From Comamonas sp. lk (GTDB lineage: Bacteria > Pseudomonadota > Gammaproteobacteria > Burkholderiales > Burkholderiaceae_C), in NCBI GenBank assembly GCA_945925985.1, contig CAMELV010000025.1, positions 1 through 55,808 of the forward strand: 55,808 nucleotides of DNA. Reading direction: 5' to 3'. Shown here piece by piece: positions 11,940 to 20,922 of the stretch. The notes under the pieces are model-generated. The model did not search any database, had not been told where the DNA came from, and saw only the letters and a program-made list of their open reading frames with translations. The position numbers were made by a program, and so were the translations under genes. The first letter of the stretch is position 1. Every line of letters starts with the position of its first letter.

Positions 11940-12866
11940 ATGGTGACACGAGAACAACTCCAAGGCGCCCGAGTTTTGGTCGTGGGCGACGTCATGCTGG
12001 ACCGCTACTGGTACGGCAGCGTTGACCGCATTTCGCCAGAAGCCCCCGTACCGGTGGTGCGCATCACCCGTGAGGAAGAGCGCAACGGCGGCGCGGCCAA
12101 TGTGGCCTACAACGTGGTGTCGCTCGGCGCCCAGGCCTCGTTACTGACCGTGGTCGGTGACGACGAGGCCAGTCGCAAGCTGGAGGCCCTGGTGGCCGGC
12201 ACTGGCATTCGCACCCATTTTGGCCGGGACCCGGCCCTCAAGACCACGGTCAAGCTGCGCGTGATTGGGCGACAGCAGCAGCTGATTCGCCTTGATTTTG
12301 AGAACACCCCAAAAAACGAAGTGCTGGCCTCGCAGACCGCGGCCTTCCAGCACTTGCTGGCTGAGCACGATGTGGTCTTGTTTTCAGACTATGGCAAGGG
12401 CGGCCTGGCGCACGTGAGCGACATGATTGCCAGCGCCCGCGCTGCCGGCAAGCCGATTTTGATCGACCCCAAGGGCAGCGATTACTCCCGCTACCGTGAC
12501 GCGACCGTGATCACCCCGAATCGGGCCGAACTTCGTCAGGTCATCGGCCCCTGGACGGACGAGGCCGAGCTGCAGCGCAAATGCCAGGCACTGCGAGAGC
12601 AGCTTGGGCTGGGCGCGCTGCTGCTGACCCGCAGCGAGGAAGGCATGACCCTTTTTGATACGCAGGGCCCGGCGCATGTCAGCGCCCAGGCGCGTGAAGT
12701 GTTCGATGTCACTGGCGCAGGCGACACCGTGATCGCCACCATGGCGGTGCTGGTGGCCGCTGGTCTCAGCCTGCGGGAGGCCCTGCCCCTGGCCAACCGG
12801 GCCGGAGGTCTGGTAGTGGGCAAATTCGGCACGGCTGCCGTCACCTATGAGGAGTTATTCGCATGA
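11940..12866 (+). CDS. hldA: D-glycero-beta-D-manno-heptose-7-phosphate kinase
   Basis: The 308-residue product is a PfkB/ribokinase-fold sugar kinase acting on heptose 7-phosphate in the synthesis of ADP-heptose for the lipopolysaccharide inner core. The N-terminus ([20 protein letters not shown]) and the C-terminal anion-hole motif TGAGDT in [14 protein letters not shown] are diagnostic. Unlike enteric HldE there is no cytidylyltransferase domain, so the adenylyltransferase (rfaE2) must be encoded elsewhere. The ATG at 11940 is 19 bases after the lapB stop; the longer in-frame extension upstream overlaps lapB and is not homologous. It overlaps hldD by four bases (ATGA). Confidence 0.94.
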   Translation: MVTREQLQGARVLVVGDVMLDRYWYGSVDRISPEAPVPVVRITREEERNGGAANVAYNVVSLGAQASLLTVVGDDEASRKLEALVAGTGIRTHFGRDPALKTTVKLRVIGRQQQLIRLDFENTPKNEVLASQTAAFQHLLAEHDVVLFSDYGKGGLAHVSDMIASARAAGKPILIDPKGSDYSRYRDATVITPNRAELRQVIGPWTDEAELQRKCQALREQLGLGALLLTRSEEGMTLFDTQGPAHVSAQAREVFDVTGAGDTVIATMAVLVAAGLSLREALPLANRAGGLVVGKFGTAAVTYEELFA

Positions 12867-13888
12867 CCCGCATCGTTGTCACCGGCGCCGCCGGCTTTAT
12901 TGGCAGCAACATCATCCGTGGCCTGAACGCCCGAGGTATTGACGATGTGATTGCTGTCGATGACTTGACCCTGGGCGACAAGTTCCGCAACTTGGCCGAC
13001 CTGCAAATTGCCGACTATGTGGATGCAGGTGTTTTTTATGAAGATTTTGCCCACGGCGGTTACGGCCAGGTTGAGGCCGTGTTCCATGAGGGCGCCTGCA
13101 GCGACACCATGGAGAGCAACGGCAAGTACATGATGGACAACAACTACAGCCTGTCTTGCAGCCTGTTCCATTCCTGCCAAAAGCGTGGTGCGCGTCTGTT
13201 GTACGCCTCCAGCGCAGCCACTTACGGCGGCTCAGACACTTTCCGTGAAGAACCAGCTTTTGAGCGTCCGCTGAATGTCTACGGCTACTCCAAGCTGTTG
13301 TTTGACCAACGCATGCGGCGCGAATGCGGTGCCGACTTCAAGCGCTCGGTGCTGGGCAAGACGGGGCAGGTGGTGGGGTTTCGGTACTTCAATGTCTATG
13401 GCCCGCATGAGCAGCACAAGGGCCGCATGGCCAGCGTGGCATTTCACCAGTTCCACCAGTTTGAGGCTGAAGGGCGGGTCAAGCTGTTTGGCGAGTACGG
13501 CGGCTACAGCCCCGGCGCCCAGATGCGCGACTTTGTCTTTATTGACGATGTCGTAGCAGTCAACCTGTGGTTCTTTGACCACCCCGGCATTTCGGGCATC
13601 TTCAACCTGGGCAGCGGCCGCGCCCAGCCCTTTAACGACGTGGCCACCGCCGTGGTTAACACCCTGCGCCAGCAGCGCGGCGAATCCGCCCTGACCCTGG
13701 ACGAACTGGTCGCGGCCGAACTGATCGAGTACGTGCCTTTTCCGGATGCACTGCGTGGCAAGTACCAGTGCTACACCCAGGCCGACCTGGCGGCGCTACG
13801 CGCCACCGGCTGCAGCCATACCTTTGCCAATGTTCAAACCGGGGTGGCAAAGTACGTGCGCTGGCTGGCAGAATCTGGCAAGCATTGA
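12863..13888 (+). CDS. hldD: ADP-L-glycero-D-manno-heptose 6-epimerase
   Basis: The 341-residue product is an extended short-chain dehydrogenase that epimerises ADP-D-heptose to ADP-L-heptose, the donor for the lipopolysaccharide inner core. The nucleotide-binding motif GAAGFIGSN lies at residues 8-16. The catalytic Tyr-Lys pair is in [12 protein letters not shown], and [11 protein letters not shown] is a family-specific segment. It overlaps the end of hldA by ATGA. It is the last gene of the plus-strand run; a C-rich low-complexity spacer follows. Confidence 0.96.
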   Translation: MTRIVVTGAAGFIGSNIIRGLNARGIDDVIAVDDLTLGDKFRNLADLQIADYVDAGVFYEDFAHGGYGQVEAVFHEGACSDTMESNGKYMMDNNYSLSCSLFHSCQKRGARLLYASSAATYGGSDTFREEPAFERPLNVYGYSKLLFDQRMRRECGADFKRSVLGKTGQVVGFRYFNVYGPHEQHKGRMASVAFHQFHQFEAEGRVKLFGEYGGYSPGAQMRDFVFIDDVVAVNLWFFDHPGISGIFNLGSGRAQPFNDVATAVVNTLRQQRGESALTLDELVAAELIEYVPFPDALRGKYQCYTQADLAALRATGCSHTFANVQTGVAKYVRWLAESGKH

Positions 13889-13895
13889 AACCGCC

Positions 13896-13960
13896 CGACT
13901 CAGCCCTTCACCCCATTCACCCCAATCCCCTCACCACTCACCACTCACCACCCGCCACCG
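13896..13960 (+). repeat. C-rich low-complexity spacer
   Basis: The stretch is almost pure C/A/T, with direct repeats of CACCACT and TCACC (CTCACCACTCACCACTCACC). It separates hldD from the small HhH protein gene. It looks like a slippage-prone microsatellite. No promoter elements are evident in it. Confidence 0.5.
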
Positions 13961-13970
13961 GAGTTAGACC

Positions 13971-14294
13971 ATGTTGAAAAAAATCCTTTCTGTGTTTTTG
14001 ATGCTGTTCGCCGCCGCCAGTTTTGCGGCGGTTGATGTCAACAAGGCCAATGCGGCCGAGTTGGACAGCATCAAAGGCGTTGGCCCAGCCATGTCGACCC
14101 GGATTCTGGCCGAACGCAAGAAAAGCAACTTCAAAGACTGGCCCGACTTCATCGCCCGCGTCAAAGGCGTGGGCGAGGCCACCGCCGCCAAGTTGTCCAA
14201 GGAAGGCCTGACGGTCAACGGTACTGAGTTCAAGGGTCCTACAGCTGCCAAGGCAGAGCCGGCCAAACCGGCGGCGAGTGCGGCCAAAAAGTAA
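13971..14294 (+). CDS. small secreted helix-hairpin-helix protein, ComEA-like
   Basis: The 107-residue product has a signal peptide (MLKKILSVFLMLFAAASFAA) followed by a compact ComEA-type helix-hairpin-helix domain (VNKANAAELDSIKGVGPAMS, then a second hairpin at VKGVGEATAAKL) and an Ala/Lys/Pro-rich tail. HhH domains bind DNA without sequence specificity, and secreted ComEA captures incoming DNA during transformation. Whether this protein is a competence factor is not shown, since no comEC or pilus genes are nearby. The ATG at 13971 is followed by two Lys codons and a clear hydrophobic core. Convergent with the BrnA-like gene. Confidence 0.82.
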   Translation: MLKKILSVFLMLFAAASFAAVDVNKANAAELDSIKGVGPAMSTRILAERKKSNFKDWPDFIARVKGVGEATAAKLSKEGLTVNGTEFKGPTAAKAEPAKPAASAAKK

Positions 14295-14335
14295 ATCCGG
14301 GCGCTACGCCAGAGAAAAGCTGGACGCGACCGGAG

Positions 14336-14611
14336 TCATGGTGCGCCACTGAGCCGTTCGGCCATGCGGGTTTGCCAGCCTGGGCCTGTGGCCCGCCATT
14401 GCTCAATCACGTCGACAGGCAAGCGGATAGAAATCAACTTGCGCGGGTTGGCGGACACAGGCCGCCCGCCTCGGCGGACGATGGCGCGGGCGAGCATGGC
14501 CTCATCCAGTTCAGGCAGTTCGTCATAGTCGCCCTCACCAATGGGGCGAGCATCGACCCGCCCCAGGTCAGATGTCAAGGAACGCTGCAATCCGAGTTTT
14601 TTCGCGTTCAT
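14336..14611 (-). CDS. BrnA-like antitoxin, orphan
   Basis: The 91-residue product ends in a segment typical of the BrnA antitoxin family: PRKLISIRLPVDVIEQWRAT followed by GPGWQTRMAERL, a ribbon-helix-helix-like DNA-binding part. The N-terminus is acidic in the middle (LPELDEAMLARAIVRRGGRP). In classical modules brnT precedes brnA; here the gene upstream is the Mrr-type remnant and I find no BrnT-like toxin. It may be a solitary regulator or a relic. A weak AGGAAAG ribosome binding site lies before the ATG. Confidence 0.7.
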   Translation of the reverse strand: MNAKKLGLQRSLTSDLGRVDARPIGEGDYDELPELDEAMLARAIVRRGGRPVSANPRKLISIRLPVDVIEQWRATGPGWQTRMAERLSGAP

Positions 14612-14625
14612 TTGCTTTCCTGATA

Positions 14626-14865
14626 CTAAAAATCCGAATCGATCCGTTTGACCACATCGCTTGCTGCAGAGGCCACACCCAAATCAAAGTCGATCATCAG
14701 ATCGGCCAGTTGCTGCACGTCAATCAGGACTACCTTGGTGTCGATGCGCGTCGCGTAGTCGGCAGCGTCGGCGGTATCGCTGGATGTGGTGATGAACACG
14801 CCTTTCTTGGCCCGTTGCCCCTGTAGCGCACCGACGAACTTCTGGATGAAGGGGTCAGCACACAT
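14626..14865 (-). pseudogene. Mrr-type restriction endonuclease, truncated C-terminal remnant
   Basis: The 79 codons from the ATG at 14865 encode the end of an Mrr-like nuclease domain (FVGALQGQRAKKGVFITTSS, then TRIDTKVVLID, LADLMIDFDLGV, VVKRIDSDF). Mrr enzymes cut methylated DNA and are normally about 300 residues. The N-terminal DNA-binding half and the catalytic Asp-Gln-Lys core are missing. The reading frame also stops right after KRIDSDF, where relatives usually continue for a few more residues. The left part overlaps the last 11 bases of the oxoprolinase gene, so a deletion or insertion joined the two. Probably non-functional. Confidence 0.7.
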
Positions 14866-17800
14866 CCACCGTGCCATACCCGCCCCCACCCGGCGTAGCC
14901 ACCTCAAACACATCGCCGGGCTGCATCTGCACCTGGCCGATGTGGCCCAGGGTTTCGATGCGGCCGTCGGCGCGCAGCACGCGGTTGGTTCCGACTTGGC
15001 CGGCTTGGCCGCCGGCCATGCCGAAGGCGCCGTGGGTGCGGCCGTTGGACAGGATGCTGGCGGTCATGGGTTCCAGGAATCGGATGCGCCGCACGCCGCC
15101 GTCACCGCCGCGCCAGCGCCCGGCACCGCCCGAGCCCGGGCGAATCTCGTAGCTGTCCAGCCGCACCGGGAAGCGGAACTCCAGCACCTCGGGGTCGGTC
15201 AGGCGCGAGTTGGTCATGTGCGTCTGGACCACGCTGGTGCCGGCAAAGCCCTCGCCCGCGCCAGAGCCACCCGCAATCGTCTCGTAATACTGGTAGCGCG
15301 CGTTGCCAAAGGTGAAATTGTTCATGGTGCACTGGCTGGCCGCCATCACGCCCAGTGCGCCCAGCAGCGCGTTGGTGATGCAGGTGGAGGTCTCGACATT
15401 CCCGGCCACCACCGCCGCCGGCGGGTTGGGGTTGAGCATGGAGCCGGGCGGGATGATGACCTGCAGCGGCTTGAGACAACCCGCATTGAGGGGGATGTCG
15501 TCGTCCACCAGCGCACGAAACACGTACAGCACGGCCGCCATGCAGACGGCGGTGGGCGCGTTGAAGTTGTTGTCCAGCTGTGCCGAGGTGCCGGTGAAAT
15601 CAATCACCGCACTGCGCTGCGCGGCGTCCACACGAATGGCCACACAGATCTGGGCGCCGTTGTCCAGCGGCAGGGTGAACTGGCCGTCTTTGAGGCGGGT
15701 GATGACGCGGCGCACCGACTCCTCGGCGTTGTCCTGCACGTGGTGCATGTAGGCCTGCACCAGGTCAAGCCCGAAGTGGGCCACCATCTTGTGCAGCTCC
15801 TGCACGCCTTTTTCGTTGGCGGCAATCTGGGCCTTGAGGTCGGCCAGGTTCTGCGCCGGGTTGCGGGCGGGATAGGGCCCGCTGGCCAGCAGCGCCAGCA
15901 GCTCGGCCTCGCGGAGCACGCCCTGGTCAACCAGCTTGACGTTGTCGATCTGCACGCCCTCCTCCTCGATCGCCTTGGAGAACGGCGGCATAGAGCCGGG
16001 CGTGATGCCGCCTACATCGGCATGGTGACCGCGCGAGCCCACAAAAAAGGTGGCGCGACCGTCCAGGTAAACCGGGGTGATGACGGTGATGTCAGGCAAG
16101 TGGGTGCCACCGTGGTAGGGGTCATTGAGCACAAACACGTCGCCCGGCTGCATGTTGGCGGCGTTGTCGCGCACCACGGTCTTGATGCTCTCGCCCATGG
16201 AGCCCAGGTGCACCGGCATGTGCGGCGCGTTGGCGATCAGGTTGCCGGCGGCGTCGAACAGCGCGCAGCTGAAGTCGAGCCGCTCCTTGATGTTGACCGA
16301 GTGGGCGGTGTTTTGCAGCTGCAGGCCCATCTGCTCGGCGATGTTCATGAACAGGTTGTTGAACACCTCCAGCAACACCGGGTCGACCGTGGTGCCGGCC
16401 GCCAGGCGGGTGGTCCGAGGGCTGCGGCGCTCCAGCACCAGGTGGTCCAGCGCCGTCAGGCGCGCCTGCCAGCCGGGCTCAACCACGGTGGTGGCGTTTT
16501 TCTCGGCAATCACGGCCGGCCCGTCGATCACGTCGCCGGGTTGAAGGTCTTCACGCACCAGCAGTGACGCGGCTTGCCACTGGCCGTCGCAGTACATGCG
16601 CAGCGTCTCGCGCACAGCGCCACTGGCCTGAAGGTCGCGCGGGGGGTGCATCGCGTGGCGTGGCTCAGCCGGGGCGTCGCCGGCCAATACCGCCTCTACT
16701 GAGACAGCCTCTACCACCAGGGGCTTGCCCTGCATCAAAAAGGCAAAGCGCTGGCGGTAGGCTGCTTCAAACCGGGTCTGGATCTGGGTCACCAACTCTT
16801 CCGGCCGCGCGCCAGCGGTCAGATCGGGGCAGGCCACGACCAGCGCAGAGTCGCTGCCCTGGTAGCGCACATGCACCCGACGCAGCACGCGGGCCACGCC
16901 TTCACCAAAGGGTTGGCGCGCCAGGTCGGCCAGGGCGACGGCGGCCAATGCGTCGAGTTGAGCCACTGTCTGCGGAATGGCCGCTGGCTGGAGCTGTGTC
17001 TCTACCGCCTGCTGCCGGCTCACGCTCTGATCGGCCAGGCCCATGCCATAGGCGCTGAGCACACCGGCCAGCGGGTGCACCAGGATGCGCGTCATGCCCA
17101 GCGCGTCGGCCACCAGGCAGGCATGCTGGCCGCCAGCGCCGCCAAAGCAATGCAAGGTGTAGCCAGTGACGTCGTAGCCGCGAGCCACCGATATTTTCTT
17201 GATGGCATTGGCCATCTGCTGCACCGCGATGCGGATGAAGCCCTCGGCCACCTGCTCGGCCGGCTGGCCGGTCTGCTTCGCCAGCGCGGCAAAGCCGGCT
17301 TCGGCGGCTTCAAAACTCAGAGCCTCATTGGCCTGCGGGCCAAACACCTTGGGAAAATACGCCGGCACCAGTTTGCCCAGCATCACGTTGGCGTCGGTCA
17401 CGGTCAGCGGGCCGCCCCGGCGGTAACTGGCCGGGCCGGGGTTGGCGCCGGCACTTTGCGGCCCGACACGAAAGCGCGCGCCATCAAACGCCAGGATGGA
17501 GCCGCCGCCAGCCGCCACGGTGTGGATGCTCATCATGGGCGCGCGCATGCGCACGCCGGCCACCTGGGTTTCGAACTCGCGCTCAAACTCGCCGGCAAAG
17601 TGCGACACGTCGGTGGAGGTGCCGCCCATGTCAAAGCCGATCACACGCACTGCGGCGTCGGGAGCAACCGCCTGGCCGGACTCGGTCAGCGCCAACTGCG
17701 CGGTGCGCGCCATGCCGACAATGCCGCCAGCCGGACCGCTGAGGATGGCGTCCTTGCCGGCAAACTGGCCGGCCCCGGTCAGACCGCCCGAGGACTGCAT

Positions 17801-18535
17801 GAAAAACAGCGGCACGCCCGGCATTTCGGCCGCCACCTGGGCCACATAGCGCCGCAGAATGGGCGACAAATAGGCGTCCACCACCGTGGTGTCGCCGCGG
17901 CTCACAAACTTCATCAGGGGGCTGGTCTCGTGCGAGGTGCTGATCTGCGTGAAGCCCACCGCCTGCGCCAACCGCTTGGCCGCCTGCTCGTGGGCGGTGT
18001 AGCGGTAGCCGTGCATAAAAACAATGGAAACTGCCCTCAGCCCTTGCTGATATTGGGTTTCTAGCTCCTTTTTTAGGAGTAACTCGTCTAACTGCTGAAG
18101 TATCTCACCATGGGCGCCGACCCGCTCGTGCGCCTCCACAACGGCGCTGTACAAGAGCTCAGGCAACTGGATGTGCCGGTCAAAAATACGGGGTCGGTTT
18201 TGGTAGGCGATGCGCAGTGCATCAAGAAAACCGCGCGTGGTGACCAGCAGCGTGGGCTCGCCTTTTCGCTCCAGCAGTGCGTTGGTGGCCACTGTGGTTC
18301 CCATCTTGACGCAGACCACCTGCTCAGGCGTGACCGGCTGGCCTGGCTTTAGGCCGAGCAGGTGGCGGATACCGGCCACAGCGGCGTCGCGGTACTGCTC
18401 GGGGTTGTCGCTGAGCAGCTTGTGGGTGAGCAGCGTGAAACTGCCGTCAGGCTCCGACCGGCGGCCGATCACGTCGGTGAAGGTGCCGCCCCGGTCGATC
18501 CAGAATTGCCAACGCTGAATGTGGTCGTGTGTCAT
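14855..18535 (-). CDS. 5-oxoprolinase / hydantoinase, fused HyuA-HyuB type
   Basis: The 1226-residue product fuses the ATP-binding HyuA half and the HyuB half, as in eukaryotic-type 5-oxoprolinase, which hydrolyses 5-oxoproline to glutamate with ATP. The N-terminal hydantoinase A domain starts with [11 protein letters not shown]; a second phosphate-binding motif, [14 protein letters not shown], lies near residue 296. [18 protein letters not shown] closes the A half, and the B half begins near residue 690 ([20 protein letters not shown]). N-methylhydantoinase or acetophenone carboxylase-like activity is possible from sequence alone. Residues 151-170 are encoded by repeat copy E. It is 12 bases downstream of a winged-helix regulator gene, suggesting an operon. 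Confidence 0.88.
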   Translation of the reverse strand: MTHDHIQRWQFWIDRGGTFTDVIGRRSEPDGSFTLLTHKLLSDNPEQYRDAAVAGIRHLLGLKPGQPVTPEQVVCVKMGTTVATNALLERKGEPTLLVTTRGFLDALRIAYQNRPRIFDRHIQLPELLYSAVVEAHERVGAHGEILQQLDELLLKKELETQYQQGLRAVSIVFMHGYRYTAHEQAAKRLAQAVGFTQISTSHETSPLMKFVSRGDTTVVDAYLSPILRRYVAQVAAEMPGVPLFFMQSSGGLTGAGQFAGKDAILSGPAGGIVGMARTAQLALTESGQAVAPDAAVRVIGFDMGGTSTDVSHFAGEFEREFETQVAGVRMRAPMMSIHTVAAGGGSILAFDGARFRVGPQSAGANPGPASYRRGGPLTVTDANVMLGKLVPAYFPKVFGPQANEALSFEAAEAGFAALAKQTGQPAEQVAEGFIRIAVQQMANAIKKISVARGYDVTGYTLHCFGGAGGQHACLVADALGMTRILVHPLAGVLSAYGMGLADQSVSRQQAVETQLQPAAIPQTVAQLDALAAVALADLARQPFGEGVARVLRRVHVRYQGSDSALVVACPDLTAGARPEELVTQIQTRFEAAYRQRFAFLMQGKPLVVEAVSVEAVLAGDAPAEPRHAMHPPRDLQASGAVRETLRMYCDGQWQAASLLVREDLQPGDVIDGPAVIAEKNATTVVEPGWQARLTALDHLVLERRSPRTTRLAAGTTVDPVLLEVFNNLFMNIAEQMGLQLQNTAHSVNIKERLDFSCALFDAAGNLIANAPHMPVHLGSMGESIKTVVRDNAANMQPGDVFVLNDPYHGGTHLPDITVITPVYLDGRATFFVGSRGHHADVGGITPGSMPPFSKAIEEEGVQIDNVKLVDQGVLREAELLALLASGPYPARNPAQNLADLKAQIAANEKGVQELHKMVAHFGLDLVQAYMHHVQDNAEESVRRVITRLKDGQFTLPLDNGAQICVAIRVDAAQRSAVIDFTGTSAQLDNNFNAPTAVCMAAVLYVFRALVDDDIPLNAGCLKPLQVIIPPGSMLNPNPPAAVVAGNVETSTCITNALLGALGVMAASQCTMNNFTFGNARYQYYETIAGGSGAGEGFAGTSVVQTHMTNSRLTDPEVLEFRFPVRLDSYEIRPGSGGAGRWRGGDGGVRRIRFLEPMTASILSNGRTHGAFGMAGGQAGQVGTNRVLRADGRIETLGHIGQVQMQPGDVFEVATPGGGGYGTVDVC
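18026..18083 (-). repeat. short interspersed repeat, copy E (inside the oxoprolinase gene)
   Basis: On the coding strand the segment reads GTTACTCCTAAAAAAGGAGC, then TAGAAACCCAATATCAGC, then AAGGGCTGAGGGCAG, in the same order as the intergenic copies. It encodes residues 151-170 ([20 protein letters not shown]). It keeps the frame and is visibly AT-rich inside a GC-rich gene. Confidence 0.6.
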
Positions 18536-18547
18536 GGGTTGTCCGGT

Positions 18548-19084
18548 TTAGAGGCTGGCGGCCGAGCGGGCGGCCTGGTCGTAAATTCCGGACAGCAGGC
18601 GCAGCAAACGGGCGAGCTCGCCAATGTCGCGGTTAAGCGCATCATCGGCATTGAGCGCGTCGATCAGGCAGGATTCCCGTATCTCGCGGTAGCGCTCAAC
18701 AAACTGCCGGCCCAGATCGGTGGCGGCGTAGGTCACCTCCTTGCCGTTTTTGCTGGATGCGACCACGCCCAGGGCCTGCAACTTCTTGAGTGCATAGTTG
18801 ATCAGGTGGGTGTCTTCCACGTTCATGATGAAGCAAATATCGGCCAGCCGCTTGTCGCGTGCCCGGTGGGTCACATGGTGTAGCACCAACACATCGAGCG
18901 GCGTCAGGTCTTTCAGGCCAGCCGCACTCATACAGTGCGCAATCCAGCGGTGGAAGGCGTTGCCGGCGACGATCAGGCCAAACTCGAATTCGCTCATCTC
19001 GGCACTGTGCGGTGACACCAGGTGGGCGGAGGAGACGATGGGCGCAGCCTGTTGCGACGGCTCGAGTTGGCATTCTTGTTGCAT
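18548..19084 (-). CDS. winged-helix (MarR-like) transcriptional regulator
   Basis: The 178-residue product carries a winged-helix domain of MarR type: LTPLDVLVLHHVTHRARDKR, then LADICFIMNVEDTHLINYAL as the recognition region and VTYAATDLGRQFVERYRE as the wing and following helix. Relatives in Comamonadaceae are annotated only as winged-helix DNA-binding proteins. It lies 12 bases upstream of the oxoprolinase gene on the same strand, so it probably controls that gene and itself, with an unknown ligand. The ATG at 19084 keeps the family N-terminal segment (IVSSAHLVSP); no good ribosome binding site is visible. A later Met at residue 30 is an alternative start. Confidence 0.8.
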   Translation of the reverse strand: MQQECQLEPSQQAAPIVSSAHLVSPHSAEMSEFEFGLIVAGNAFHRWIAHCMSAAGLKDLTPLDVLVLHHVTHRARDKRLADICFIMNVEDTHLINYALKKLQALGVVASSKNGKEVTYAATDLGRQFVERYREIRESCLIDALNADDALNRDIGELARLLRLLSGIYDQAARSAASL

Positions 19085-19104
19085 TAATTAATTGTAGGCA
19101 AATC

Positions 19105-19129
19105 AACAATGATTCATAGACAAATTGTT
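19105..19129. promoter_or_regulatory. inverted repeat, candidate operator of the winged-helix regulator
   Basis: AACAAT (19105-19110) and ATTGTT (19124-19129) are perfect inverted arms, extendable by two more positions with one mismatch. They lie in an AT-rich tract 20 bases upstream of the regulator start and in the divergent gap to crcB. The position suits an autoregulatory MarR-type operator. This is inference. Confidence 0.4.
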
Positions 19130-19265
19130 AACGTTTAGGGAAAACACCGATCTGTGCCTTGTGAATCCGCCTTACATTCAAGGCCCCTGACCTGTCTGTG
19201 GAGTTTTATTGACATGTCCTCCCGTCGTGACCTGGCCGCCTGAGCCAATTCGCCGTTAAGCCAAC

Positions 19266-19640
19266 ATGCTGCCGGTGATCGCCATCTGCATCGGTGCCAG
19301 TCTGGGCGCGCTGGCGCGCTGGGGCTTGGGCCAGTGGCTCAACCCGGTCGCCCTGTTGCCGATGGGCACGCTGGCGGCCAACCTGCTGGGCGGCTACCTG
19401 GTGGGCATTTGCGTGGCGGTGTTCAGCGCCCTGCCCCAGCTTGACCCGGTCTGGCGGCTGGCGCTGGTGACCGGTTTTTTGGGTGCGCTCACCACGTTCT
19501 CGAGCTTTTCGGCCGAGGTAGTGGCCATGCTGATGCAGCAGCGCTACGCCCTGGCGCTCGGCACCGCCGCCCTGCACCTGCTGGGCTCGCTGCTGCTGAC
19601 GGTGGCCGGCATCAAGACTGCTACGCTATTGATAGCTTAA
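19266..19640 (+). CDS. crcB: fluoride channel CrcB/Fluc
   Basis: The 124-residue product has four membrane spans and the Fluc signatures GASLGALARWGLG near the N-terminus, GTLAANLLGGYLVGI in the second span and TGFLGALTTFSSFS in the third. It forms a dual-topology dimeric fluoride channel that lowers cytoplasmic fluoride. The last residues (ATLLIA) and the stop codon are supplied by the left end of repeat copy B. I could not find a fluoride riboswitch in the 181 bases upstream, although crcB is often controlled by one. Convergent with the xdhC-like gene. Confidence 0.95.
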   Translation: MLPVIAICIGASLGALARWGLGQWLNPVALLPMGTLAANLLGGYLVGICVAVFSALPQLDPVWRLALVTGFLGALTTFSSFSAEVVAMLMQQRYALALGTAALHLLGSLLLTVAGIKTATLLIA

Positions 19641-19683
19641 ACCCCAATAACGACGGGGCTTGGAGGCTTATTTAGTACCTGAA
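19620..19683 (+). repeat. short interspersed repeat, copy B (3' end of crcB)
   Basis: It begins GCTACGCTATTGATAGCTTA and continues AAACCCCAATAACG, then ACGGGGCTTGGAGGC, with a TTATTTAG tail. The left end is inside crcB and provides its final six codons and TAA stop; the rest is intergenic. It is one of the clearest copies of the family. Confidence 0.75.
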
Positions 19684-19722
19684 TTCGAGCCGTCGTTACC
19701 AGTGACGACAGGGAATACATGG

Positions 19723-19813
19723 ATCCCCGGTCGTGGCCGGGGATGGCGAGAGCTGGGTCGGAGATGACGAGAGCTGGGTCGGGGATGACGCGCGACGCGC
19801 CGGGGATGTCAGG
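19723..19813 (+). repeat. palindrome plus 21-bp tandem repeats between crcB and xdhC-like gene
   Basis: ATCCCCGG (19723-19730) pairs perfectly with CCGGGGAT (19737-19744) around TCGTGG. From 19740 three 21-base units follow (GGGATGGCGAGAGCTGGGTC-G, then GAGATGACGAGAGCTGGGTC-G, then a diverged GGGATGACGCGCGACGCGCC-G) and the start of a fourth, which runs into the 3' end of the xdhC-like gene. The palindrome lies between convergent genes and could stop transcription from both sides, although it has no T-run. Confidence 0.65.
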
Positions 19814-20891
19814 GTGCCGCTGGCACGCCGCAGACCAGCAGGCCGGAGTCGTTGGCGCTGATGGCCAGATCATTTTTGGCGTGGGCCACGTCCATGTCGC
19901 GCGGCAGCGCCACGCCATTCTTCACTGCCAGAATCTCGGCCATGATGCTCACCGCGATCTCCGGCGGGGTTTTGCTACCGATGTAGATACCGATCGGGCC
20001 GCGCAGGCGGTCCAGGCCAGCCTCGGTTTGCTCAAAGTGCTCGATCATGCGCTGCCGGCGCGCCTCGTTGTTGCGCCTTGAGCCAATGGCACCGACATAA
20101 AAGGCCTCGGTCTGAAGGGCCTCCAACAGGGCCAGATCATCGAGCTTGGGATCGTGTGTGAGTGCCACCACACAGGTCCGTCGGTCAGCACGAAAAGCCT
20201 GCACCACGTCGTCGGGCATGTCTTTCAAGACCGTCACGCCGACCACCGACCAAGAGCGGGCGTACTCCTCGCGCGGGTCACACACTGTGACCGCAAAGCC
20301 GCTGAACAGCGCCATGGTGGCCAAGTACTCGGTTAGTTGGCCAGCGCCAATCAACAGCATGCGGAATTCGGGGCCAAAGGTATTGACCAGGGCTTGTGCA
20401 TCCAGGGTCAGGTCAGCCGGCGCGGCACTGGCAGCCAAAGCAACCGCACCATCGGCCAGTTGCATCGTGCGGCGCACCAGTTGCCCGCTGCCGAGCGCCT
20501 GCACCAGCTCGACCAGGCTGGCGGCATCGGGGTCAAATTCCAGCAACAGTTCCAGCGTGCCGCCGCAGGGCAGGCCAAAGCGGTGGGCCTCGTCGGCGCT
20601 GATGCCGTACTTCACCAAGCGCGGCGGGCCGGCAGGGATGTCTTGTTCGCCCTCCGCCGGGGCCGCTCCCGCGCTGGCGTAAGCCCGGGTGAAGCGGTAG
20701 ATCAGGTCGTCTTCAATGCAACCGCCTGAGACGGAACCCACCACCGAACCGTCCTGACACAGGGCCATGATGGAGCCCACCGGGCGAGGCGACGAACCCC
20801 AGGTGCGTACCACTGTAGCCAGCAGCGCCCGTTGCCCGGCCAGGCGCCAGTCACGCAGGGTGCGCAACACCATCACATCGATATTTTCCAT
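19809..20891 (-). CDS. XdhC/CoxF-type molybdenum hydroxylase maturation protein
   Basis: The 360-residue product has the XdhC N-terminal domain (VVRTWGSSPRPVGSIMAL, GSVSGGCIEDDLIYRF) and a C-terminal Rossmann domain (MLLIGAGQLTEYLATMALFS, YVGAIGSRRNNEARRQRM). XdhC proteins bind molybdenum cofactor, help sulfurate it and insert it into xanthine-dehydrogenase-family enzymes. It is the last gene of the cox cluster, 31 bases after coxG, so its client is probably the CoxSLM enzyme. Its 3' end is made of the fourth tandem-repeat unit, giving a short variable C-terminus (CGVPAAP). Confidence 0.88.
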   Translation of the reverse strand: MENIDVMVLRTLRDWRLAGQRALLATVVRTWGSSPRPVGSIMALCQDGSVVGSVSGGCIEDDLIYRFTRAYASAGAAPAEGEQDIPAGPPRLVKYGISADEAHRFGLPCGGTLELLLEFDPDAASLVELVQALGSGQLVRRTMQLADGAVALAASAAPADLTLDAQALVNTFGPEFRMLLIGAGQLTEYLATMALFSGFAVTVCDPREEYARSWSVVGVTVLKDMPDDVVQAFRADRRTCVVALTHDPKLDDLALLEALQTEAFYVGAIGSRRNNEARRQRMIEHFEQTEAGLDRLRGPIGIYIGSKTPPEIAVSIMAEILAVKNGVALPRDMDVAHAKNDLAISANDSGLLVCGVPAAP

Positions 20892-20922
20892 GGCCGCGCC
20901 AGTGTCTTTGGCTGCAGATCGC

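Noticed and set aside
14786..16567. Long open frame on the plus strand opposite the oxoprolinase gene
   Set aside because: Antisense shadow of a conserved enzyme; no ribosome binding site or family motif.
19085..19265. Fluoride riboswitch before crcB
   Set aside because: crcB often has one, but I could not find the characteristic conserved loop and pseudoknot segments in this gap.
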